This document shows, piece by piece, positions 19,878 to 28,745 of a stretch of 64,000 bases of DNA (position 1 is the stretch's first letter; every line of letters begins with the position of its first letter). The translations under genes and the position numbers were made by a program. The notes beneath the pieces were generated by a model that had not been told where the DNA came from, ran no database searches, and was given only the letters and a program-made list of their open reading frames with translations. This DNA comes from Knoellia sp. p5-6-4 (GTDB taxonomy: Bacteria; Actinomycetota; Actinomycetes; Actinomycetales; Dermatophilaceae), in the NCBI RefSeq assembly GCF_029222705.1, contig NZ_JARGZF010000002.1, forward strand, positions 868,001 through 932,000. Direction: 5' to 3'.

Positions 19878-20810
19878 CTAACCGTTCTCCAGATACCAGC
19901 GGTACGCGTCGTGTAGGCCCTCCCGCAGCTCGACCCGGTGCCCCCAGCCGAGCGCGTGGATCCGGCTGACGTCGAGCAGCTTGCGCGGCGTCCCGTCGGG
20001 TTTGCTGGTGTCCCACTCGATAGCGCCCTCGTACCCGACCTCCGTGGCGACCAGGTGGGCCAGTTCGGCGACCGTTAGGTCTACTCCGGTCCCGATGTTG
20101 ACGGGCATCGGGTCGTCGTAGGCCTCGAGCAGCCGGAGCACCGCAGAGGCGAGGTCGTCCACATGAAGGAACTCGCGGCGCGGCCGGCCGCTCCCCCAGT
20201 TGGTCACCGTGGTGGCGCCCTCGCGCACCGCCTGGTCAAAGCGGCGGATAAGCGCGGCCAGTACGTGTGACGAGCCCTCGTCGTAGTTGTCTCCTGGCCC
20301 GTAGAGGTTCGTCGGCATCGCACTGATCCAGCGATGCCCATACTGGCGCCGCATGGCCTGGACGTGCATCACACCAGCGATCTTGGCGATGGCGTACGCG
20401 TCGTTCGTCGGCTCGAGCGGACCCGTGAGCAGCGAGGACTCCTCGATGGGCTGGGGCGCGAGCTTGGGGTAGATGCATGACGAGCCGAGGAAGAGCAGCC
20501 GCTCGACACCCACGTCATGGGCGGCGTCGAGGACATTGACCTGCATTCGCACGTTGTCCGAGAGGAAGTCGACAGGAAAGGTCGAGTTGGCACCGATCCC
20601 TCCAACGCGCGCGGCAGCCATGACGACGTACCGGGGCCGGTGGTCCTCGAAGAACTCGCGCACCGGCGCCCGCTCGCGAAGGTCCAGCTCACCCGAAGTG
20701 CGCCCGACGAGCCGGGAGAAGCCCTCCTGCTGCAAGTGGCGCCACACCGCGCCGCCGGCCAAACCACGGTGGCCGGCCACATAGAACGTGGCGTCGCGGT
20801 CGAGGGTCAC
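19878..20810 (-). CDS. GDP-L-fucose synthase-like (or GDP-L-colitose synthase) NAD(P)-dependent epimerase/reductase
   Basis: The 310-residue short-chain dehydrogenase has GHRGLAGGA for NADP binding, the Ser/Cys catalytic segment LGSSCIYPK and the YxxxK pair in NDAYAIAKIAG, followed by NLYGPGDNYD. These are marks of GDP-L-fucose synthase (GMER/Fcl), which epimerises at C3/C5 and reduces GDP-4-keto-6-deoxymannose. The same fold makes GDP-L-colitose (ColC) when a 3-deoxy substrate is supplied, and a 3-dehydratase gene is present in the same locus. The GTG at 20810 overlaps the upstream GT2 stop; the longer frame is rejected. Confidence 0.82.
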   Translation of the reverse strand: MTLDRDATFYVAGHRGLAGGAVWRHLQQEGFSRLVGRTSGELDLRERAPVREFFEDHRPRYVVMAAARVGGIGANSTFPVDFLSDNVRMQVNVLDAAHDVGVERLLFLGSSCIYPKLAPQPIEESSLLTGPLEPTNDAYAIAKIAGVMHVQAMRRQYGHRWISAMPTNLYGPGDNYDEGSSHVLAALIRRFDQAVREGATTVTNWGSGRPRREFLHVDDLASAVLRLLEAYDDPMPVNIGTGVDLTVAELAHLVATEVGYEGAIEWDTSKPDGTPRKLLDVSRIHALGWGHRVELREGLHDAYRWYLENG

Positions 20811-21595
20811 CGCACGGGCTCCGGTCGCCGGGCACGCGTGGACAGCCGGACGGACACCACCGAAATGGCGGCCCGCACCGGGAGCTCCCACAACGGCGCA
20901 ACCGGACGGGCCCACCTGGGCAGATGGCGACGCTTCACCATCTCGGCTTCGGTGATTGACAGCCCCCGGTTGGCCACCGTCAACGCGTCGGGGTGCCAGC
21001 GGTAGCAGGCAACTGTACGACCGGTGCTGAGAAAGCGGCCCAGCGCCCGCAGGCGCAGGAACATGTCGAGGTCCATGACGAATCGAAGTGACTCGTCGTA
21101 GGGGCCGACGGTCTCCATCGCGTCGAGCCGTGTGAGCGAGGCGGGCTGCGGAATGAGGTCGGGTCCCCAGCGCAGGATGCGGGTCGCGAGGGCCCCGGCA
21201 CGGCTCACCGCGAAGACCTCGTCGTCGGCGTTCATGTACTCACATGCACCGAAGGCGACGACCGCAGCGGGGTCTCTGTCGAGCATGTCCGCCAAGGTCT
21301 GCAGCCCGCCGTCGCGCATGACGTCGTCGTCGCCAATCCACGCGAGGTAGTCCTCCCCCCGCCGCGCGGCTAGACCGGCGTTCATTGCGGCTGACAGCCC
21401 GCGACGCGGGTCGTCCACGACCTCCGCCCCGGCGTCGGCAGCGATGGCGCGCGCCTCCGTGGCAGTCGGAGGCGCCACGACGACGACGCGGCACACCGGT
21501 CCGTCCTGCTGAAGAAGGGATTCCAGAGCAGACCCCAGGGTGTTGGTGCGCTCTCCCAAGGTGGGGACGATGGCGAGCACCGACCCCTTAGCCAC
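20807..21595 (-). CDS. Family 2 glycosyltransferase
   Basis: The 262-residue GT2 has an N-terminal [13 protein letters not shown], a nucleotide-binding loop [14 protein letters not shown], and the metal-binding DxD-like WIGDDDVM near residue 95. It also has a late basic stretch. The acceptor and donor are not visible. GTG 21595 overlaps the end of gmd by eight bases; the longer in-frame ORF runs back into gmd and is rejected. It lies in the GDP-deoxysugar operon. Confidence 0.75.
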   Translation of the reverse strand: MAKGSVLAIVPTLGERTNTLGSALESLLQQDGPVCRVVVVAPPTATEARAIAADAGAEVVDDPRRGLSAAMNAGLAARRGEDYLAWIGDDDVMRDGGLQTLADMLDRDPAAVVAFGACEYMNADDEVFAVSRAGALATRILRWGPDLIPQPASLTRLDAMETVGPYDESLRFVMDLDMFLRLRALGRFLSTGRTVACYRWHPDALTVANRGLSITEAEMVKRRHLPRWARPVAPLWELPVRAAISVVSVRLSTRARRPEPVR

Positions 21596-22607
21596 GGACC
21601 CACGCCCGGTGGACCCAAGTGGTGCCCTCGGTCTCGAGGGCGGCCATGTCGGCGTCGACCATGATCCGCGCCAATTCGGGCGTACGCACCTTCGGCTCCC
21701 ACCCGAGGGCCTGCCGCGCACGGGTGGAGTCGCCGATCAGCGAGTCCACCTCGGTGGGTCTCAGGTACCGCTCGTCGAAGCGCACGTGCTCCTCCCAGTC
21801 GAGGCCGGCGTGCTCGAAGGAGAAGCGGACGAAGTCCCGCACGGAGTACGCGTCACCGGTGGCCACGACGTAGTCGGCCGGGCTGTCGTGCTGCAGCGTC
21901 AGCCACATCGCCTCAACGTACTCGGGCGCATAACCCCAGTCGCGCACTGCGTCGAGGTTACCCATGTACACCTCGGTCTCGAGGCCCGCCTTGATGCGAG
22001 CCACCGCGCGAGTGATCTTGCGGGTCACGAAGGTCTCGCCGCGTCGCGGGCTCTCGTGGTTGAAGAGAATCCCGTTGACCGCGAACATGCCGTAGGCCTC
22101 GCGGTAGTTGCGAGTGACCCAGTAGCTGTAGACCTTGGCTGCGCCGTACGGGCTGCGCGGGTAGAACGCCGTGGTCTCTGACTGCGGCGGCGACGCGGCT
22201 CCGAACATCTCCGAGGACGAGGCCTGGTAGTAGCGGCAGTCGAGCCCGATCATGCGGATGGCCTCGAGGATCCGGATCGACCCTAGCCCCGTGGTGTCGC
22301 CGGTGTATTCGGGCTCGTCGAAGCTCACGCGTACGTGCGATTGTGCGGCAAGGTGGTAGACCTCGTCCGGCGCCACCTGGTTGAGCAAGGTCACGAGCCG
22401 TGACCCGTCAGTGATGTCGCCGTAGTGGAGGAAGAGGCGGGCGCCCTGCTCGTGCGGGTCGACGTACAGGTGGTCGATGCGGCGCGTGTTGAAGGTGGAC
22501 GCCCGCCGGATCAGGCCGTGGACCTCGTAGCCCTTGGCAAGCAGGAGCTCGGCCAGGTACGACCCGTCCTGACCCGTGATTCCTGTGATCAGCGCTCGCT
22601 TGGTCAT
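21588..22607 (-). CDS. gmd: GDP-mannose 4,6-dehydratase
   Basis: The 339-residue enzyme turns GDP-D-mannose into GDP-4-keto-6-deoxy-D-mannose, the branch point to fucose, rhamnose, colitose and perosamine. It has [12 protein letters not shown] for NADP binding, the [10 protein letters not shown] catalytic segment, the YxxxK in [12 protein letters not shown], and [16 protein letters not shown]. Length is normal for bacterial Gmd. ATG 22607 is preceded by GGGGAG. GDP-mannose can come from the manB gene at 38 kb plus a ManC encoded elsewhere. Confidence 0.96.
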   Translation of the reverse strand: MTKRALITGITGQDGSYLAELLLAKGYEVHGLIRRASTFNTRRIDHLYVDPHEQGARLFLHYGDITDGSRLVTLLNQVAPDEVYHLAAQSHVRVSFDEPEYTGDTTGLGSIRILEAIRMIGLDCRYYQASSSEMFGAASPPQSETTAFYPRSPYGAAKVYSYWVTRNYREAYGMFAVNGILFNHESPRRGETFVTRKITRAVARIKAGLETEVYMGNLDAVRDWGYAPEYVEAMWLTLQHDSPADYVVATGDAYSVRDFVRFSFEHAGLDWEEHVRFDERYLRPTEVDSLIGDSTRARQALGWEPKVRTPELARIMVDADMAALETEGTTWVHRAWVRG

Positions 22608-22689
22608 GTCTCCCCGCACGTCGTGGTCCTCGTCTGGTCGGCGGCCGCCACCCACGAAAGAGTCATGCTAGTGCCCGGTACGGCCCGGT

Positions 22690-23613
22690 TCATGGCGTTG
22701 CGGAACTGCGCGTCGCAGCGAGGTCGCGCAACATCTCGTCGATGCCCACCCGGGGGGCCCAGCCGGTGTCGGCCATGATGCGACGGACGTCAGCGACGAA
22801 GACTGGTTGGTCCACAGCTCGCATCCGGGCCGGGTCCGCAACGACCGCCGCCTCGCTGCCGAACGCGGTGAGCAGGCCATCGAGTAGCGCCCCCATGGAG
22901 GTCGGCACGCCGCTGGCCAAGTTGTAAGTGCGCCCCGGGACGCCATGCGTCGCGAGGGCGAAGTAACCCGCTGCGGCGTCGCGCACGTCGAGGTAGTCCC
23001 TGATCACGTCGAGCCGGCCGACCCTCACTTCGTCGGCCCCGGACGCCAACATCCCCGCCCACTCGGCAAGGGCGTACGCGCCGGTGTGCCCCGGACCGGA
23101 CACCTGAAACCCCCGAGCCACCACCGTCTCGGTCCCGGTCTGCTCGGACCACTGGCGCACGATGGTCTCGGCGGCAGCCTTCGACGCGCCGTAGGCCGTG
23201 CGGGGCCTCAGCGGGGTGTCCTCCCTGACGTGCTCCGACCCCTGGTCGATGTACCCGTAGGCGAAGGCGCTGCTGGCGAACACCACCCGACCGACGTTGC
23301 CGGCCAGACGCACCGCTTCGAGCAGCGCCACCGTTCCCATGGTGTTGACGCGGAACAGCTCGGTGACCGAAGTAGTGCTCACAGTGTCCACCGCCGCGGC
23401 CAGATGGAAGACGACGTCGGGACGGAACCCGGCGATGGCCTCGCCGAGGCCGGCGCCGTCGCCGATGTCGACGGCCCAGGAGGCCGACACCCCGTCCCGG
23501 TCTACCGCGCGGCGGCCGCACGCGCCGACCTCCCACCCCTCCCGCACCAGCAGGTTCACGAGATGTCGACCGATGAAACCGTCAGGGCCGGTCACAAACG
23601 CTCGGCCGGTCAC
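22690..23613 (-). CDS. NAD(P)-dependent GDP-4-keto-6-deoxymannose reductase-like (Rmd-like)
   Basis: The 307-residue short-chain dehydrogenase has VTGPDGFIGRHL, the YxxxK pair in TAYGASKAAAE, and late VADPARMRAVDQ followed by DTGWAPRVGIDE. The last stretch is close to Rmd of Pseudomonas, which reduces GDP-4-keto-6-deoxymannose to GDP-D-rhamnose. The same product pool feeds the Fcl-like enzyme and the 3-dehydratase, so its true substrate may be a 3,6-dideoxy sugar. The GTG at 23613 overlaps the GT4 stop. Confidence 0.72.
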   Translation of the reverse strand: MTGRAFVTGPDGFIGRHLVNLLVREGWEVGACGRRAVDRDGVSASWAVDIGDGAGLGEAIAGFRPDVVFHLAAAVDTVSTTSVTELFRVNTMGTVALLEAVRLAGNVGRVVFASSAFAYGYIDQGSEHVREDTPLRPRTAYGASKAAAETIVRQWSEQTGTETVVARGFQVSGPGHTGAYALAEWAGMLASGADEVRVGRLDVIRDYLDVRDAAAGYFALATHGVPGRTYNLASGVPTSMGALLDGLLTAFGSEAAVVADPARMRAVDQPVFVADVRRIMADTGWAPRVGIDEMLRDLAATRSSATP

Positions 23614-24809
23614 GAGCACACCTCGCGCAGAACCTTTTGTACCACACGGTCCCACGTGTAGTCCGACTCGATGCGGCCGCGTCCCGCCATCCCCATCGCC
23701 GCGGCGCGGTCGCGATCGGCTAGCAGGTCGGCGAGTCTGCCGCCGGTGGCCTCGGCGTCTCGGGGGTCGACCAGGTATCCGCTGACCCCGTCCTGCACAT
23801 CTTCGTGGGTCGCGGCGGAGCGGACCACCGCCGTGCCACAGGCGAGCGCCTCCTTGACTGGCAGCGACATCGTGGTCGCCCCGGAACCGGCGGCCGTCCC
23901 CGTCTGCAGGACTACAGTCGCGAGGGAGTAGAGGCGCGGCAGGTCGCCGAAGGCGAGGAAGCCTGCGAACGTTACGGCGTCCGAGATGCCCAGGCTGGCC
24001 GCCCTGTCCTCCAAGGCGGCCAGCTCCGAGGCGGACTCGCGCGTGCTCGTCACCACCATCCTGGCGTCCGGGACTGCACGGCGAGCGACGGCGAACGCTT
24101 CGAGGGCGAGGTCGGTCCGCTTGATCGGGGAGTAGTCGGTCGAGTGGACGACGAGCGGGCCGTCACCGAAAAGGGTCACGAGGTCGTCCAGCTCGTCGGG
24201 TGAGTACGGCCGGAACAGTTCAGTGTCGACGCCCGCGTAAACCGGGACGGCATCGTCTCGGCCGTAGACGCGTGCGATCTGACCTGCTGTGCTCTCGTTG
24301 AGGGTCATCACGCGCTCGGCTGAGGCGACACCGCCCCGGTCGAGCCCTTGGTACACAGCTGCCAGGACGGCGAGCAGGGCCCTGCGGTGTCGCGGGTACA
24401 GGCCGATGACCTCGGTGTCGTGGAAGAAGGGAAACGGCTCGAAGCACAGCGACACGTGGCGGACCCGGGTTCGACGGGTCAGGCGCGCCGCAAGCCACGG
24501 CATGGGGAAGAAGCTCGTGACCACAACGTCGGCATGCTTCGCCTCCTTCGCGATGGCGCGCAGGTCGCGCAGTAGGAAGAACGGGAAGGCGGCCCAGTAG
24601 CCAAGGCTCGTCGAGGTGGGGCCGCCCACCTCCACCAACGTCGTCCCGGACTCCCGGTAGCGGTCGCGCCACAGGGACGAGGCGTGCTCCACCATGACGG
24701 TGACGGGCACCTCACGCCCCAGTCGCCGCGTCACCTCGTGAATGTACTTGGTCCCGCCCGTGGGGAGCTCGAAGTGGCTGTGCAGCCACAACACCCTCGG
24801 TGTCGACAT
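23610..24809 (-). CDS. Family 4 glycosyltransferase (GT-B fold)
   Basis: The 399-residue protein has an N-terminal LHSHFELPTGGTKYIHE, a central STDYSPIKRTDLALEAFAVA and the GT4 donor site GSGATTMSLPVKEALACGTAVV, where the E-x7-E motif is partly kept. The sugar is unknown. It starts within one base of the upstream aminotransferase-like stop and overlaps the Rmd-like gene, so translation is coupled along the operon. Confidence 0.8.
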   Translation of the reverse strand: MSTPRVLWLHSHFELPTGGTKYIHEVTRRLGREVPVTVMVEHASSLWRDRYRESGTTLVEVGGPTSTSLGYWAAFPFFLLRDLRAIAKEAKHADVVVTSFFPMPWLAARLTRRTRVRHVSLCFEPFPFFHDTEVIGLYPRHRRALLAVLAAVYQGLDRGGVASAERVMTLNESTAGQIARVYGRDDAVPVYAGVDTELFRPYSPDELDDLVTLFGDGPLVVHSTDYSPIKRTDLALEAFAVARRAVPDARMVVTSTRESASELAALEDRAASLGISDAVTFAGFLAFGDLPRLYSLATVVLQTGTAAGSGATTMSLPVKEALACGTAVVRSAATHEDVQDGVSGYLVDPRDAEATGGRLADLLADRDRAAAMGMAGRGRIESDYTWDRVVQKVLREVCS

Positions 24810-26116
24810 CAGCCGGCCGACCCACCGAAGAACGACTCGAAGCTCTCGACGATGTGGTCCAAATGTTGTCGTCCCAAGTTGGGGTGGTTGCCTATGAACA
24901 GTCCTCGCTCACCGACTTGGGTGGCCCCGGCTAGCGAGCCGACGGTGCGATGGGGGTTGTCCCGGAAGGCCGGCTGGACCGCCAGGTTGCCAGCCACGAT
25001 GGGCCTGGTCGCGATGCCGCGCTCCTCGAGGTGGGCGCTGAGCGCCCGCCGTACGTCCCCACTGCGAGTCATCACGGTGAAGCCGAACCAGGTGCTGCGC
25101 CCGCCCCCCTGTTCGGTGACGAAGGTGAGCTCGTCCTCGAGGGAGACAAGGCGCTTCAGCAGGTAGGAGGCGTTGTCCCGGCGGGCTGCGTTGAACTCCT
25201 CGAGCCGCCTGAGCTGGACGAGCCCGAAGTCCGCTTGCAGCTCCATCGGCCGCAGGTTGTAGCCGAGGTTGACGAAGAGGAACCGTGGGTCGATCCACGG
25301 GTTTGCCGCCTCTAGCTCGGCGCGTGAGCGCATATCGCGGGTCCAGCCGTGGGCCCGAATCGAACGCGCCAACTCGGCTAGCGCGTCGTCGTCCGTGACG
25401 AGCATCCCGCCCTCGATCGTCGTGATGTGGTGGGAGAAGTAGAAGGAGTAGGTCCCGAAGTTGCCGATCGAACCCACCATACGTCCGCCGACACTGCTGC
25501 CGAGGCTCTCGCAGGTGTCCTCGACCACCCACAGGGAGTGCTCGCGCGCGAACTCCATGAGGGGTGCCATGTCGACCGGGTTGCCGAGGAGGTGCACTGG
25601 CATGATTGCCCGGGTGTCCCGCGACAGGGCATGGGGCAGGTCCTCGGGCCGCAGGTTCAGCGTGTCCGGGCTGATGTCGACGAGGACCGGTACGCAACCG
25701 TGCTGGAGGATGGGCGACACGGTCGTCGCCCACGTCACGGCGGGGACGATGACCTCGTCACCGGGGCGCAACGCGCCGGGGACCGACGGGTTGGACAACA
25801 CCGCCAGTGCGAGAAGGTTCGCTGATGAGCCGCTGTTCACCATGACGGCGTGCGTGCTGCCGACGTAGGCGGCGAAGGCCGACTCGAACTCGCAAACCTT
25901 CCTGCCCATGGTCACGTTCTGCTCGAGCAGGGACCCGAGCGCGGCCGCCACCTCGTCGCCCCCGTACAGAGGCACGGACAGCGGGCAGCGGTCTGCCGGC
26001 AGGTTGGGGACCAGGGTGAAGTACTCGTAGACGAGTTCGTCCAACGATGCCCGGATCTCGGCCCTACGTGCGTCCGCTTGAGTCTGGTCTGCGTCTGCGC
26101 TAACTCCCTGTGGCAC
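24809..26116 (-). CDS. DegT/DnrJ/EryC1 family sugar 3-dehydratase (ColD/E1 type, active-site Lys replaced by His)
   Basis: The 435-residue PLP-type protein has NSGSSANLLALAVLSNP, VEDTCESLGS and SFYFSHHITTIEGGM. In aminotransferases a Lys that binds PLP lies at the position of His229 here. Replacement of this Lys by His is the hallmark of sugar 3-dehydratases such as ColD (GDP-4-keto-6-deoxymannose 3-dehydratase) and E1 of the ascarylose pathway. E1 also needs a [2Fe-2S] cluster; the matching Cys pattern is not seen, so a ColD-like glutamate-dependent reaction on the Gmd product is the best reading. GTG 26116 has TAGCAT six bases upstream. It heads the minus-strand operon. Confidence 0.8.
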   Translation of the reverse strand: MPQGVSADADQTQADARRAEIRASLDELVYEYFTLVPNLPADRCPLSVPLYGGDEVAAALGSLLEQNVTMGRKVCEFESAFAAYVGSTHAVMVNSGSSANLLALAVLSNPSVPGALRPGDEVIVPAVTWATTVSPILQHGCVPVLVDISPDTLNLRPEDLPHALSRDTRAIMPVHLLGNPVDMAPLMEFAREHSLWVVEDTCESLGSSVGGRMVGSIGNFGTYSFYFSHHITTIEGGMLVTDDDALAELARSIRAHGWTRDMRSRAELEAANPWIDPRFLFVNLGYNLRPMELQADFGLVQLRRLEEFNAARRDNASYLLKRLVSLEDELTFVTEQGGGRSTWFGFTVMTRSGDVRRALSAHLEERGIATRPIVAGNLAVQPAFRDNPHRTVGSLAGATQVGERGLFIGNHPNLGRQHLDHIVESFESFFGGSAG

Positions 26117-26128
26117 GCGCCGATGCTA
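26117..26128 (-). promoter_or_regulatory. -10 box of the GDP-deoxysugar operon, leaderless type
   Basis: TAGCAT (26123-26128) lies six bases before GTG 26116 with no room for a Shine-Dalgarno. It should drive the operon from the 3-dehydratase through gmd to the Fcl-like gene. Confidence 0.55.
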
Positions 26129-26244
26129 CCGACGACCACGTGTCGACGCGGGAGGCTCGCAAGGGCTGCACCTGCTCCGTCAAAGGTGCGCGAGTCAATA
26201 CACTCCGATCGAGTCAGACGGCGAGTGCGGAAGGGCGGGTCCTG

Positions 26245-27447
26245 GTGAGGAGGTGGCGCACAGGTGCGAGCGCCATCGGCCTGGGCAACGCGCTCGTGGC
26301 CCTGTCTGTCGCTGGCATGCTCATCGCCGGACCCCGGGTGCTCGATGCGGCACCGTTCGCGGGGCTCGGTGTCGCATGGACGGTGACGACCGTCTTCGGC
26401 TTCGGCTTGGCAGTGCCCCTTGAGCAGGTGTGGACCCGCCGGCTTGCTGGCGGAATGCAGCGTGGGTCCGTGGCACTGTGGACCGTCATCGCCGCGGCCG
26501 TCATCGTCTTCGCAGTAGTGGTCCCTTGGGCCAGCCGGTCACCTGCCACTGCCGCGTTCCCGGCGTTTGCAATGGCCGCAGGGTCAGGGCTGGCAGGGTG
26601 GGTCGCTGCGTCCTATATGCGGTCCAGCCTCGCCGGGCGCGGGGACCTCGGACGGTATGCTGTGACACTGGGGGTCGAGGCCTTCGCCCGGTTACTTCTC
26701 GTCCTTTCCGCCCTGCTCGCTCCAGACGGCACGTGGCTGCTCGCGGCATCGGTGGGGACACCGTTGCTAGCGGCCGGCTGTGCCGGACTCGGCGGAGGCC
26801 ATGAGCCCCCTCCAGTGGCACGTGATGTGCGACACAGCGCGCTCGAGGCCCCTTACGTCATTGGCGCTGCCTTCGGCTACCAAGCTTGCCTCAACGGCAT
26901 GCCCCTCTTCCTTTCGTCATTCGGCACAATCCCTGCCCCCCTTGTCGGCACATTCGTACTCGCGAACAGCTATTTTCGGGTGCCCACGGTCCTCGCCGGG
27001 GGGTTTGCGACTCAAACACTCGTGCGCGCAGGCACCTTGGGCGCCGGTCGACAGCGCATTCGCAGCCACGACGTCCGCGGGGACGTCCTGGCCGCGGCAG
27101 GCTGGGCGACCGCTCTCGGGGTTCCCCTGCTGCTCCTGTCTGGCCCGGTGCTTAGTGAGCTTGTGGGCCGGCCACACGGCCTTGGCATCTTCGTGCTCGC
27201 CGCATTGTCCGCCTCGTCGGTCGCCGCCGTCGCGGCTGCCGTTCTCACCGCGTTCTTCGTGGGCAACGCTCGCGCGCGGGTGCCAGCGGTGGCGTGGAGC
27301 CTCGGCACTCTGGCCATGATGGTGCCAGTCGCCAGAGCCGGGGGGCACTTGGGCGCGGGCTTCGCCGTCGGCATCTTCATAGGGCCCTGCCTGACCCTCG
27401 CAGTCCTCGCCGTGATCCTGTTCCGCGACGGCCGCATACATGGGTGA
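26245..27447 (+). CDS. Polysaccharide export flippase-like membrane protein (MOP superfamily)
   Basis: The 400-residue polytopic protein has about twelve hydrophobic helices and short loops, consistent with a Wzx/MATE-type flippase. I see no residue-level motif that fixes the substrate; its place beside GDP-deoxysugar and GT genes suggests a lipid-linked glycan. The start is unsure: GTG 26245 has AAGGGCGG upstream, and GTG 26140 is possible. A TACACT at 26199-26204 could be the -10 of a leadered transcript. It is divergent from the operon at 26116. Confidence 0.7.
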   Translation: MRRWRTGASAIGLGNALVALSVAGMLIAGPRVLDAAPFAGLGVAWTVTTVFGFGLAVPLEQVWTRRLAGGMQRGSVALWTVIAAAVIVFAVVVPWASRSPATAAFPAFAMAAGSGLAGWVAASYMRSSLAGRGDLGRYAVTLGVEAFARLLLVLSALLAPDGTWLLAASVGTPLLAAGCAGLGGGHEPPPVARDVRHSALEAPYVIGAAFGYQACLNGMPLFLSSFGTIPAPLVGTFVLANSYFRVPTVLAGGFATQTLVRAGTLGAGRQRIRSHDVRGDVLAAAGWATALGVPLLLLSGPVLSELVGRPHGLGIFVLAALSASSVAAVAAAVLTAFFVGNARARVPAVAWSLGTLAMMVPVARAGGHLGAGFAVGIFIGPCLTLAVLAVILFRDGRIHG

Positions 27448-27601
27448 ACCTCACATAGGCCGCACACATTTTGGGGGAACCCAAAGGTCGTAGCCTCGGC
27501 GACGGTGCCTGACGAGCATTGACACCGCCAGGCATGTGGTCCTCGCGTCGAAGGCGTCCTGCTGCTTCGCTTCAGGGCGTTCCGCTGCGACCGGCCAGAG
27601 C

Positions 27602-27868
27602 CTAGTCAGACCCTTCAGACCTCAGTCGAAAGACCGGATGGCTGCCTGCCGCAACCAGCAGCTGAGCCACCAGCACGGTGTCCTCGAGCGCCCCGCCACC
27701 CTCGCCCCAGTGGGTCGCGGAAAGGCGCACGACCACCTGAACATCCCCCGGCCGCCCGCACCGCGGCATACGTCTCCATCAGCGGACGAGTGCGACCCTC
27801 GAAGCCGCCGTCATAGCGGCGGTGCGGCTGTTCAATGGCAGTGAGAGGAATTCGTGCAGAAAGCACTG
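27602..27868 (-). pseudogene. Remnant of an Old Yellow Enzyme-type NADH:flavin oxidoreductase
   Basis: Three reading frames in turn match the family: CFLHEFLSLPLNSRTAA near 27822-27868, RYDGGFEGRTRPLMETYAAV near 27740-27820 and VVVRLSATHWGEGGGALEDT near 27660-27735, then a stop at 27602. In OYE proteins these correspond to the conserved LLHEFLSPLSNRRTD, YGGSFENRTR and VRISATDW segments. Two frameshifts separate them and the rest of the protein is gone. The stretch 27448-27601 between the flippase and this remnant shows nothing I can name. Confidence 0.65.
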
Positions 27869-27921
27869 GGTCGCGCAGACGGGCTGCTCGACCCTCCCGG
27901 CACCCAAGAGCTCCTGCTCGC

Positions 27922-28563
27922 TCAGTAGCCACCGACCGGGCCAAGGTCGGCGACCGAGACAGCCGCCTCGCCAGCCTCGTCAGAAGCCGCCAGGTCGACG
28001 ACCGCTGTGATCGCCCAGTCGTGGTCGCCCTCGGGGTCGTCGATGACCTGCCGCACCAGCCAGCGCCCCGGCTCCCGGGTCACCTGCAGAAGAGCCGGCC
28101 CGCGAGAGTCCGGCCCGGTCCCGATCGAGTCGTACTCCTCGAAGTAGTCCTCGATCGCCTCCCGCCACCGCTCGGCGTCCCCACCCGGAGTCAGCATCGA
28201 GCTCGCCCAGGTCGTTCCACCGGCGCAGCGCGGCCAGCTCCACCCGCCGGAACATCGCGTTGCGCACGAGCACCCGGAAGGCCCCGCTCGTTGGCGGTGA
28301 TGGGCCGCGGCCCGTCCCCCACTCCCCCGGGCAGGACCTCAGCGGCAGCAGCCAGCGCGGCCACCGCGGAGGTGTCGGTCAGCTGCTCCCACTCGTCCAG
28401 CAGGCTCGAGTCGGTCTGCCGCGGCCTCACCGCGTGCCTCGAACTGCTGCGCCAGCAGTACCTGCCGCGGACGATCGAGGTCGCCCGTCCTAGCACCTCA
28501 GCGGTTCAGCAGATGATCGGCGCGTCCGCGATCACCGACCTGTTACCAGTCAACAGCACGTCC
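27922..28563 (-). pseudogene. Truncated, internally deleted copy of the helicase at 34437-36995
   Basis: The first 276 bp encode a C-terminal piece almost identical to the end of the intact helicase (AERWREAIEDYFEEYDSIGT). A frameshift follows near 28197. Further right, TDSSLLDEWEQL is followed directly by DNA that in the intact gene lies about 370 bp away, and then by a jump of about 1.2 kb to the segment near 36.6 kb. So at least two deletions and one frameshift are present, and the N-terminus is missing. The copy ends close to 28563. It has the same orientation as the intact gene and flanks the secreted-hydrolase module on its left. Confidence 0.85.
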
Positions 28564-28643
28564 TGACTGCCTTGGTTCGAGTCCGTCGAGCGCCAAGTCC
28601 GCCATCTATCTATCGGCGGCGCCGAGCAAGGTGCTCGCATCGC

Positions 28644-28672
28644 TCCGCAGTGGAATCGCAGCGGCTCCGCAG
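28644..28672 (+). promoter_or_regulatory. Candidate SARP operator: three heptamers at 11-bp spacing
   Basis: TCCGCAG (28644-28650), ATCGCAG (28655-28661) and TCCGCAG (28666-28672) are spaced exactly 11 bp. SARP-family regulators bind direct heptamer repeats on one face of DNA with this period. It lies 73 bp upstream of the M23-RTX start. A matching -10 box is not clear; GTAGGT at 28687-28692 is a weak option. Confidence 0.6.
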
Positions 28673-28745
28673 CGCGTCCCGAAACCGTAGGTCCCGTCGA
28701 ACTCCGGCAGCGGCAATCGGCCGCTGCGACCAGAAGGGACAACTT

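Noticed and set aside
27448-27480. TTTGGG-GGAA-CCCAAA as terminator after the flippase
   Set aside because: Only six pairs and no T tract; too weak to list.
28694-28745. Possible third SARP-like repeat series before the M23-RTX start
   Set aside because: Two more CGGCAGCGG-like units occur, but not at 11-bp steps with the main element.
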